64,000 nucleotides of DNA from Streptomyces sp. 1-11. Its GTDB lineage: Bacteria > Actinomycetota > Actinomycetes > Streptomycetales > Streptomycetaceae. The stretch spans positions 62,001-126,000 of the forward strand of contig NZ_BJTV01000015.1 of NCBI RefSeq assembly GCF_007176755.1. Direction: 5' to 3'. The first letter of the stretch is position 1, and each line of letters begins with the position of its first letter. Positions 10,325 through 18,496 of this stretch are shown in pieces. The position numbers and the translations under genes were made by a program. A model generated the notes under the pieces. It was not told the DNA's origin and made no database searches. It saw nothing but the letters and a program-made list of their open reading frames with translations.

Positions 10325-11677
10325 TCAGCCGTCGTCGGTACGGCGTGCCGTGCGTCCGGAGATCTGGACCCGGTCGACCAGGCCGGTGACCGGATCCCGG
10401 TGGAACCGGCCTCCGGGTTCGAGCCGCCCGGTGGCCGGATCGCGGAGGTCGCAGGTCAGGTCGGGGTAGCAGACCAGCGGAAGGGGCAGGTCCCCGTCCA
10501 CCGACAGGGCCGGCGTGCCGTCCGGTCCGGGCGCTATGCGGTAGGTCGTGGTGCCGTTGCGGTAGGTGCCCGCGCAGTCGGGCAGGTCGACGGCCGCGCC
10601 CCGGTCCGCGACGGCCGTCGCGGCGGGCACCCGGATGCCGGTGAGCCGGCCGAGTTCCTCGGCGAGGTCGTGCCAGAGGGCGGTGGCGCCCCCGGCGTTG
10701 CCCGTGAAGGCGACCACGACACCGCTCTCCGCGTCGGCCCTGAGGTGGCAGGACGTGCCCTGGGCGTTTCCGTCGTGGCCGCACCAGACGCGGCCGTCCC
10801 GCTGGTACAGGGCGAGCCCGGTGCCCCAGCCGTCGGCGAGGGTGCCCGGCCGGGCGGCGGTCTCGGGCCGGCGCATCTCCTTGACGACGGCGGGCGGCAG
10901 CAGGTCCGAGCGGCCGGTCAGCGCGTTGCCGAACGCGGCCAGGTCCCGGGCGCTCGCGAGCAGCGCGCCGGCCGGCGCCTCCAGCGGCGCCAGGTTCTGG
11001 CGGGCCGGGACGGGCTGCCCGGTGAGGGTGTTGACGGCGTGTCCCGCGGCCACCGGACGCACGGGCGCGGCGTCACCGACGAACGCGGGCCGCACACCGA
11101 GGGGTTCGAGGAGCAGCGCGCGCACGGCCTCGGGCCACGGCATGCCGGTCACCGTCTCCACCAGCCGTCCGGCGGCCACGTAGCCGGCGTTGGAGTAGGA
11201 GAAGTCGGTCCCCGGCGCGAACAGCAGGTCACGCTCGGTGCAGAGGGCCGTGAGGTAGCGCGCGGCGGTGGTCCCGGCGGCGGTGTCGGAGTCGGGTCCG
11301 GTGGGCAGCCCGGCGGTGTGGCTGAGCAGTTGGCGGACCGTCACCTCCGGCGTTCCGGACAGCTCGGGGAGGTGCTCGGCCGCGGGCTCGTCCAGGTCGA
11401 GGTCGCCGTCGTCGGCCAGCAGCATGACGAGCCCGGCGGTGAACGGCTTGGTGAGCGACCCGAGGGGGACCGCGGTGTCCGCGGTGAAGGGGCTGCCGGT
11501 CGTGACGTCGGCCGTCCCGGTGTGCACGGAGACGGCGTCGCCGCCCGTGTCCAGGACGAGTTGGGCGCCGGGCACCCGGTGGAGCCGGGCGAGGGCGTCG
11601 AGGCGTAGCTGTATCTCCTCGTGTAACAGGGACGGCGTCCGGGAAGCGGCCGGAGCGGCTGGGATGGTGTACGGCAT
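10325..11677 (-). CDS. Stand-alone penicillin-binding-protein-type thioesterase (peptide cyclase), serine beta-lactamase fold
   Basis: 450 residues with a class C beta-lactamase/PBP fold: SLTK at Ser74-Lys77 (SxxK), YSN at 161-163 (YxN) and HDG at 301-303 (HxG). There is no signal peptide, so it should act in the cytoplasm. Its length and its place next to an NRPS match the SurE/DsaJ/UlmG/MppK group of trans-acting thioesterases, which release and macrocyclise peptides from NRPSs lacking a terminal TE. I infer it cyclises the product of the adjacent NRPS. A C-terminal domain of about 100 residues follows the catalytic part. ATG start with GGGAG nine bases upstream. Leu18 is a TTA codon (11624-11626). 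The alternative reading is a plain D-aminopeptidase or esterase of the same fold; context favours the cyclase. Confidence 0.85.
   Translation of the reverse strand: MPYTIPAAPAASRTPSLLHEEIQLRLDALARLHRVPGAQLVLDTGGDAVSVHTGTADVTTGSPFTADTAVPLGSLTKPFTAGLVMLLADDGDLDLDEPAAEHLPELSGTPEVTVRQLLSHTAGLPTGPDSDTAAGTTAARYLTALCTERDLLFAPGTDFSYSNAGYVAAGRLVETVTGMPWPEAVRALLLEPLGVRPAFVGDAAPVRPVAAGHAVNTLTGQPVPARQNLAPLEAPAGALLASARDLAAFGNALTGRSDLLPPAVVKEMRRPETAARPGTLADGWGTGLALYQRDGRVWCGHDGNAQGTSCHLRADAESGVVVAFTGNAGGATALWHDLAEELGRLTGIRVPAATAVADRGAAVDLPDCAGTYRNGTTTYRIAPGPDGTPALSVDGDLPLPLVCYPDLTCDLRDPATGRLEPGGRFHRDPVTGLVDRVQISGRTARRTDDG
11624..11626 (-). promoter_or_regulatory. TTA leucine codon (bldA-dependent) in the thioesterase gene
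   Basis: Reading the minus strand, codons for Ser16-Leu17-Leu18-His19 are TCC CTG TTA CAC, so Leu18 is the rare TTA codon. In Streptomyces TTA is read by the bldA tRNA, which ties translation to development. The position so close to the start should make the gene sensitive to bldA. Confidence 0.85.
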
Positions 11678-11775
11678 GAGAAGGGGACTCCCGTTGGGTG
11701 GGTCTCATGTGCGGGTGTGCCGGCCGGCCCGAACGAGCGGTGTGGGGGCCGGCCGGGGCGCGCGGAGCGCCTGGG

Positions 11776-12984
11776 CTACGGTCTGCCGACCTCGACGGGC
11801 AGGTGCCGTACGCCGACGATGACGGCCGGGTTCTGGTAGGCGACGTCCTCGTAGGAGGGGATCACCAGGGTGCGGAATCGTTCATGCAACTTGTGAAGAG
11901 CGATCCGTGCCTCGAGCCGGGCCAGCGGCGCGCCGAAGCAGAAGTGGATGCCGTGCCCGAAGGTCAGATGCGGGTTCGGGCTCCGGGTCACGTCGAGGAC
12001 GTCGGGCGCCGCGAAGCGGGCGGGGTCCCGGTTGGCGACGCCCAGATGCGCCATCAGCATCGTGTCGGCGGGGATCTCGTGGCCGCCGAGGACCACGGGC
12101 CGGGTGACCCGGCGGCCCAGCTCCGGGAAGGGCGGCAGCCAGCGCAGCACCTCCTCGACGGCGGCCGGGACGCGGGCCGGGTCGGCGCGCAGCGCGGCGT
12201 TCGTGCCGGGGTGCCGGTCGAAAGTGACGACCGCGTTGCCCAGCAGCGCGGTCGTGGTGATGTGCCCGGCCACCAGCAGCAGGGCCACGAAGCCGACCAT
12301 CTCCTGGTCGGCGAGGCGGACGCCGTCCACCTCGGCGGCTATGAGTCTGCTGGTGAGGTCGTCACCGGGATCGGCGCGGCGGGCACGGATGTGCTCCAGC
12401 ATGTAGCCGTTCATCTCGCGCACGGTGGGGGCGATGGCTTCCAGCGCCCGTTCGAGGTCCGCCATGTCGGGCGCCTCGCCGAGCTGGTCGCCGCCGAACA
12501 GGACGCTCGCCCACTCCTGGAAGAGCCGGTGTTCCTCGGCGGGGATGCCGAGCAATTCGGCGATCACGATGATGGGGAGCGGATAGGCCAGCGCGTCGAC
12601 CAGGTCGAACCGGTCGCGGTCGGCGACGGCGTCCAGCAGCCGGTCGCAGACGGCCTCGATGCGGGGGCCGAGTCCCTGCACGACCCGCGGGGTGAACGCC
12701 TGGCTCACCAGGGCGCGGAGCTTGCGGTGCTCCGGCGGGTCCATGCCGACGAAGTTGCCCTGGGTGAAGGTCTCGAAGTCGGACTGGGTGGGGGCGAGGG
12801 CGGAGAGTTCGGAGGAGTACGTGGCCGGGTCCGCGAGTACGGCGGCGACGGTCGCGTGGTCCAGCACCTGCCAGACCCGCTGCGTCTCGTCGTACCGCAC
12901 GGGCCCGGCCTCGCGTAAGGCCCGCCAGCGGTTCGGCAACTCCTCCAAGAGAAGGCGTTCCCCCGTCACTTGCTTGCTGATCAC
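11776..12984 (-). CDS. Cytochrome P450, probable peptide-tailoring oxygenase
   Basis: 402 residues, the normal size for a soluble bacterial class I P450. Heme loop FGHGIHFCFGAPLAR with Cys349, ExxR in EEVLR, and I-helix AGHITT at 239-244. In that helix the usual acidic residue before the Thr pair is Ile242, which may alter proton delivery. It lies upstream of the thioesterase (98-base gap) and NRPS on the same strand, so tailoring of the peptide or a precursor amino acid is likely but inferred. No ferredoxin is encoded beside it. GTG start preceded by GAGGAG at five bases. Leu23 is a TTA codon (12916-12918). The family is close to the CYP107-type Streptomyces enzymes by general look; no substrate can be read from the sequence. 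Confidence 0.92.
   Translation of the reverse strand: MISKQVTGERLLLEELPNRWRALREAGPVRYDETQRVWQVLDHATVAAVLADPATYSSELSALAPTQSDFETFTQGNFVGMDPPEHRKLRALVSQAFTPRVVQGLGPRIEAVCDRLLDAVADRDRFDLVDALAYPLPIIVIAELLGIPAEEHRLFQEWASVLFGGDQLGEAPDMADLERALEAIAPTVREMNGYMLEHIRARRADPGDDLTSRLIAAEVDGVRLADQEMVGFVALLLVAGHITTTALLGNAVVTFDRHPGTNAALRADPARVPAAVEEVLRWLPPFPELGRRVTRPVVLGGHEIPADTMLMAHLGVANRDPARFAAPDVLDVTRSPNPHLTFGHGIHFCFGAPLARLEARIALHKLHERFRTLVIPSYEDVAYQNPAVIVGVRHLPVEVGRP
12916..12918 (-). promoter_or_regulatory. TTA leucine codon (bldA-dependent) in the P450 gene
   Basis: The minus strand reads CGG GCC TTA CGC GAG for Arg21-Ala22-Leu23-Arg24-Glu25. A TTA codon at position 23 makes translation depend on the bldA leucyl-tRNA, as in the neighbouring thioesterase gene. 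Confidence 0.85.
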
Positions 12985-14419
12985 CTTGTCTCCTCGGTCG
13001 CGGGTGGCGCGTGTCGGTTGCGGGTGGCACGTACGGGCATGGCCCAGTCACGCGCACAGGGGCTTGGTGGAGCCGGCGGCCAGGGCCGCGGGCGGTCGGG
13101 GCAAGGCGGCGCCCGCGTCGAACGGGCATCGGACGAGAGCGGCGCGTGGCCCCGCGTGGCCCTCTTCCTGAGCGGCGGCGGGGTCAGCCGGTGCCGGCCC
13201 CGCCCGGGGGTCGGCCGACGGCCTTCAGCACATGCGGTGCACGACGCGGCGGCCGCACGGCCGGCCCCGGCCGCACAGCGAGCCCTGACGTGTGGCGCGC
13301 CAACCCGACATCACCCATCCCCCTCGGCGATACCTCCCGCGCAACGCTCACGCGGGACCCTCCCGGCTTGTGGACGGGCAGCGAGGCCCCCGTCCCGGTC
13401 GTCCGAAACGAGGTGTGAATATACGCAGTCGCGACCCATGCCGCCCACGATTGGCATGATGCGCACCGCTCGACACCTTGGTTTCGATGGAACTCGGCCA
13501 CAGTCTTCACGGCGAGTCACGTGCAAGCAACCCCCTGAAGTTGAACGGAGAGTACTCTGGCGGTGCTTTTGCGTCACTGCTCGGCCACTCCGCCCGGCCT
13601 CAGCGCGCGGGGCCCGGGCGAATGTCGCACCGCGTGTGCCCCGGCGCCGCACCCGTAAACCACACGCGTCGGAAATGGATCCCGCGGGGACGCCGGCGGA
13701 CCCTCCGGGCACCGGGCGGACACGCGCTGCCGGCGCTCCGCCCGACCGTCCGAGGAGCCGGTCGACACCCTTTCTGAGATGGGATGATGATGTGACCGAC
13801 GACCTCTCCGGGGTCCGTCGGCGGGGTGGTGGCGCGACACGCCGAGCCTGACCGCGGCCCGCGGCCGGATCGCCCCGCCGAACCGGTGTGCCGCTGCCCC
13901 CCGTTCGACCCCGAGAAGCGGAACGACAGGCCCCGCGAATGGTTTCGGCCATCATGGCGCGACGGGGGCGCACACGAGGCACTGGGACACCGCTCGCGCT
14001 TCTCCGACCAGCCGCGCGCCCCGGCCCACGGCCGCGACACGCCGGAGGAAGGCGATTCGGCTCCGACGGGGGGACCCACCGGTAACACGACCACCGCCCG
14101 GGGGTCCTGAAGACCTCACCGGGCACATGTGACACCGCACTAACCGCCGACCGCACCAGCGCGCGGGGAGAGCCGGACAGGGCGCGGGGAGGCGCCCGCC
14201 GCGCGGGGCGCAAGCGGCGTGTCCCAGGCGTTCGCCGTGCGCGGGGCGCCGCTCCGGAAAGGCGTTGTCCCGGAACGCGCGACGCGCGTTCCGGGACTGG
14301 GGTGGCCGTGCCCGGGTGGTGGCCGTGCACGGACTCGGGACCCGTGCCCACGAAGCGGCGGGCTCCGCGTGCGGCTGAGCCCGGCCGGCGCACGGCGACT
14401 GAGCCGGGCCGGCGCACAG

Positions 14420-14594
14420 GGGCCGAGCCGCGGGCACCACCAGGGCACCCGAGCCGTAAGTACTGAACTGGGCCGGCGCACAGCGGCTGAGCCGGGGGCC
14501 ACCGCACGAGGGCCGAGCCGCAGGCGCCACCAAGGCACCCGAGCCGCGAGTACCGAGCCGCTGGCGCCGCCACGACGCTCGGGTCGTGAGTGCT
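14420..14594. repeat. Degenerate ~45-bp direct repeats
   Basis: Copies start at 14420 and 14510 (period 90, about 39 of 45 positions identical, core GGCACCCGAGCCG). A third, more diverged copy covers about 14555-14594. The flanking GGCCGGCGCAC elements at about 14392 and 14471 repeat with them. They sit in non-coding sequence; their function is unknown. Confidence 0.7.
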
Positions 14595-14738
14595 GGGACG
14601 CCCGCGGTTCCGGCCCTCCCGCCGGAGGGCCGGACCGGCCCCGGCGGACCGGAACCGCTGTGGCCCGCCGGGGAGTTCATCGCGGCCCGGTTCGTTCCGG
14701 TACCGCGCGGTGGAACCCGCTGATGCTCTGCGGGCCCT

Positions 14739-14774
14739 GGGCTGTCAGGGCTGTCAGGGCTGTCAGGGCTGTCA
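14739..14774. repeat. Four tandem copies of GGGCTGTCA
   Basis: Four exact, uninterrupted copies of a 9-bp unit, followed by GG, about 50 bases beyond the stop of the S1 protease gene. It could be a slippage-prone microsatellite or a binding array. No hairpin is formed by the unit alone. Confidence 0.9.
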
Positions 14775-14824
14775 GGTGATGCAGCGTCGTAGGGAGCGGA
14801 CGCGGGTCGGCGTCCCCGCGAGCC

Positions 14825-16264
<1,440 letters not shown>

Positions 16265-16448
16265 ACTTCTCGACCTCCTGGGGACGGGGGTTCGCCGCTC
16301 TCGGGCAGTGGGATCGGGGCGCCTGGATGGCTGTAGGTACGGGCGGGTCACGCGGTGCGTTCAATTCCGTTTGCCGAACTCCCGTGCCACGGCGGTGAAT
16401 CGCCCGCGTCGCGCGTGCCGCGGGGCCGGGCCGGGAACAATCGCCCAC

Positions 16449-16862
16449 ATGACGCTGACCACCGCCGAGGCCGACAAGATCCTCTCCACCTGCTTCGCCC
16501 CCTGGGTCCTGGAACTGGGTCTGGTCGTGGAGTCCTTGGGCGAGGACCGGGCGGTGCTCCGGCTGCCCTGGTCGCAGCGGCTGGCCCGGGAGGGCGGCGG
16601 CCTGTCCGGACAGGCGCTGATGGCCGCGGCCGACACCGCCACGGTGATCGCGGTCTCGGCGGCGCGGGGCGGCTTCGTGCCGATGACGACCGTGCAGCAG
16701 TCGACGTCCTTCCAGCGCGCGGTGACCGGTTCGGACGTCCTGGTCGAGGCGATGCTGACCAAGCTGGGCCGGCGCATGGCGTTCGCCGACATCACCCTGG
16801 GCGACGCGGAGTCGGGCGCGCTCGCGGCCCGCGCGAGCACCGTCTACGCGCTGCTGGGCTGA
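16449..16862 (+). CDS. PaaI-like hotdog-fold acyl-CoA thioesterase
   Basis: 137 residues, the usual length of a single hotdog domain. The pattern GGLSGQALMAAADTATVIAV corresponds to the hotdog central helix with its catalytic/CoA-contacting residues, followed by a strand-rich half ending in ASTVYALL. Members hydrolyse acyl- or aryl-CoA thioesters in the cytoplasm; the substrate cannot be told. The ATG at 16449 follows GGGAACAATCGCCCAC and is the first start that does not add a disordered extension. The protease gene is divergent on the left. The peptide-export operon begins about 480 bases downstream and is probably unrelated. Confidence 0.85.
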   Translation: MTLTTAEADKILSTCFAPWVLELGLVVESLGEDRAVLRLPWSQRLAREGGGLSGQALMAAADTATVIAVSAARGGFVPMTTVQQSTSFQRAVTGSDVLVEAMLTKLGRRMAFADITLGDAESGALAARASTVYALLG

Positions 16863-17338
16863 CCGTTCACGCACCCCCCGGACCGGCACCTTCGGTTACC
16901 GGCCGGTGACTCTCCGTCCAGCGGGCGTACCGGAATCCCTGCTTCAGGGAATCTGCACATCGAATGCCCAAGCGCGTCACCGCCGTCCACGGTTCTGCAC
17001 ATCCGCGCGCCCCCCGGCACGCCTTTGGCGCGGAGTGCCGGATTCGCCGTCCGGTGGGCAAGGGCAGGGTTGCGCCGATGCCGTGCGGCATGTGAAGGAG
17101 TCGCCGACATGGCGTGCGCACACCTGCACGCTTGAGCCCCTCGGCGGACCAAGTGCCCAGGTGAGAGCCCTGTTTGATTGGAAGCCGGGTGAGCGGGCGT
17201 GCTTTGATCCATCGCACCGCGGGCTTTCCCCGGGTCTCCGGAGACGGGGGCCCTCGACCCGCGGTCGCGGCCGTCCGTCTGTCCCCAGAGGGGGCCGCTT
17301 CCCCCCTTATGAATATCCATACGAAGGGAAGTTCCACC
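16863..17338. other. Leader region upstream of the exported-peptide operon
   Basis: 476 bases with no gene that I can support on either strand. It must contain the promoter of the peptide operon. The last stretch before the start codon is less GC-rich (CTTATGAATATCCATACG near 17308-17325) and is followed by GAAGGGAA as ribosome-binding site. No convincing operator was found. Confidence 0.5.
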
Positions 17339-17554
17339 ATGAACTCCACCCCCCGTGTCGAGACCGTCGAGATCTCGGACGCCGAGCTGGACAACGTCTC
17401 CGGCGGTCTGTCCGTGAACGCCCTCAACACCGTCACCGGTGCCGTGAACGGCGTTGCCCCGGTCGCCGGCCTGGTCGACACGGTCGTCGGCACCGTCGAG
17501 GGTGTCACCGGCCTGAACACCCAGCCGGTCACCAACCTGGTCGCCGGTCTCTGA
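17339..17554 (+). CDS. Double-glycine-leader exported peptide precursor (candidate bacteriocin/RiPP-like)
   Basis: 71 residues. The leader (1-23) ends EISDAELDNVSGG, a typical double-glycine leader with acidic/hydrophobic spacing for C39 peptidases; predicted cleavage follows Gly23. The 48-residue core has 12 Val, 7 Gly, 7 Thr, 5 Asn and 6 Leu, but no Cys, aromatic, Lys, Arg or His; it has one Asp and one Glu, so net charge is about -2. Val/Leu recur every three to four residues (32, 36, 39, 46, 49/50, 53, 56), giving a hydrophobic helical face. The ATG at 17339 follows GAAGGGAAGTTCCACC. Downstream in the same orientation lie the adaptor, peptidase-ABC and second ABC genes. No modification enzyme is adjacent, so it may be exported unmodified. 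Function (bacteriocin, signal or surface peptide) is not known. Confidence 0.85.
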   Translation: MNSTPRVETVEISDAELDNVSGGLSVNALNTVTGAVNGVAPVAGLVDTVVGTVEGVTGLNTQPVTNLVAGL

Positions 17555-17574
17555 CCGCACCTCGGTGCCACCGA

Positions 17575-17605
17575 AGTCCCGGAGCCGCCCCCCGGCTCCG
17601 GGACT
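17575..17605 (+). terminator. Intercistronic hairpin after the peptide gene (attenuator)
   Basis: Perfect 13-bp stem AGTCCCGGAGCCG / CGGCTCCGGGACT with a CCCCC loop, 21 bases after the peptide stop and 84 bases before the adaptor gene. No T-tract follows, as usual in Streptomyces. It could stop most transcripts or protect the short message, giving more peptide than transporter. Confidence 0.75.
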
Positions 17606-17689
17606 CCCGGGTGCCCGGGACCGGCGGGTCCCGCCGCGGCGCCCGCGGTCTTGTCGTAACGATGTCTCTCCTCGGGTGAGGGAAGTTCC

Positions 17690-18496
17690 GTGCAGTTCCG
17701 CCAACAGGCCCTCGCCAAGCTCCAGTCGCCGGAGGAGCTGGACCTCCCGGTGCGGCTGGCCCGCCCCCAGGGCTGGCTCGCGCTCGGCGTCACCGTCGTC
17801 GTCATGGCGGCGGCCTCCGTATGGGCGGTGACCGGTTCGGTCGCCTCCACCGTCGGCGCGCAGGCCATCCTGACCCACGGGCAGGGCAGTTACCTGCTGC
17901 AGAGCCCCGTGGCCGGCCAGGTGACGGCCGTGCTCGCCGAGCAGGGCCAGCGGCTGCCGGCCGGCGCGCCCGTACTGAAGGTCCGCACCGACCGGGGCGA
18001 CACGGTGGTGCGCACCGTCGCCGCGGGCCGGGTCACCGCGCTCGGCGCCACCATCGGGCAGATCGTGCAGACCGGGGCCGACGTGGCCTCGGTGGAGAAG
18101 ATCGCGCACGCCTCGGACCCGCTGTACGCGACCGTGTACGTACCCGCCGAGAACGCGGCCGCCATCCCGGCGCACGCCGCGGTCGACCTGACGGTGTCCT
18201 CCGTACCGGAACAGCGCTACGGCGTGCTGCGCGGGCACGTGAAGTCGGTCGACCGGGCCGCGCAGTCCCCGCAGTCGATCGCCGCGTTCCTCGGCGACAG
18301 CCAGCTCGGCGAGCAGTTCACCCGGAAGGGCCGCCCGGTGGCGGTGCTGGTCACGCTGGACAGGTCGGCGTCGACGAAGAGCGGTTACCGCTGGTCGTCC
18401 GCCGAGGGGCCGCCCTACCGGCTGGACTCCATGACCCTCGCCTCCGGTTCGGTCAAGCTGGCCGACCAGCGTCCCGTCGATTGGCTCCTTCCGTGA
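17690..18496 (+). CDS. HlyD-like membrane-fusion adaptor of the peptide exporter (NHLM type)
   Basis: 268 residues. A cytoplasmic N-terminus of about 27 residues (ending LARPQ) is followed by one membrane segment (about 28-48), then a biotinyl-lipoyl-like barrel (LQSPVAGQVTAV and RTVAAGRVTALG half-motifs). It is short for a HlyD protein and has no long coiled-coil, as in the NHLM HlyD-like family of Gram-positive hosts that need not span an outer membrane. GTG start at 17690 with GAGGGAAG upstream. Its stop overlaps the GTG of the next gene by four bases (GTGA), so the two are translationally coupled. Likely role: join the two ABC proteins and pass the peptide outward. The role is inferred from family and operon. 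Confidence 0.85.
   Translation: MQFRQQALAKLQSPEELDLPVRLARPQGWLALGVTVVVMAAASVWAVTGSVASTVGAQAILTHGQGSYLLQSPVAGQVTAVLAEQGQRLPAGAPVLKVRTDRGDTVVRTVAAGRVTALGATIGQIVQTGADVASVEKIAHASDPLYATVYVPAENAAAIPAHAAVDLTVSSVPEQRYGVLRGHVKSVDRAAQSPQSIAAFLGDSQLGEQFTRKGRPVAVLVTLDRSASTKSGYRWSSAEGPPYRLDSMTLASGSVKLADQRPVDWLLP

Larger units (their letters stand above)
12985..14824. other. 1.84 kb stretch without a credible gene
   Basis: Open frames here on both strands lack Streptomyces codon bias and give low-complexity Arg/Pro/Gly/Ala strings with no domain. 12985-13100 should hold the P450 promoter. Roughly 13400-13570 is less GC-rich than its surroundings. 14380-14600 holds degenerate direct repeats, and 14739-14774 a 9-bp tandem repeat. 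It may be decayed sequence at the cluster border. I see no transposase fragment or terminal inverted repeats. Confidence 0.55.

Noticed and set aside
13478..13777. 99-codon plus-strand frame near the less GC-rich patch
   Set aside because: No ribosome-binding site that stands out, no domain, and composition changes to Arg/Pro-rich after 50 codons.
13311..14573. 420-codon minus-strand frame in the gene-free stretch
   Set aside because: Repetitive Ala/Arg/Pro/Gly sequence arising from the direct repeats, no start site with ribosome-binding site and no domain.
16906..17679. Plus-strand frame covering the peptide gene in another register
   Set aside because: Different frame from the double-glycine peptide; no signal, domain or ribosome-binding site.
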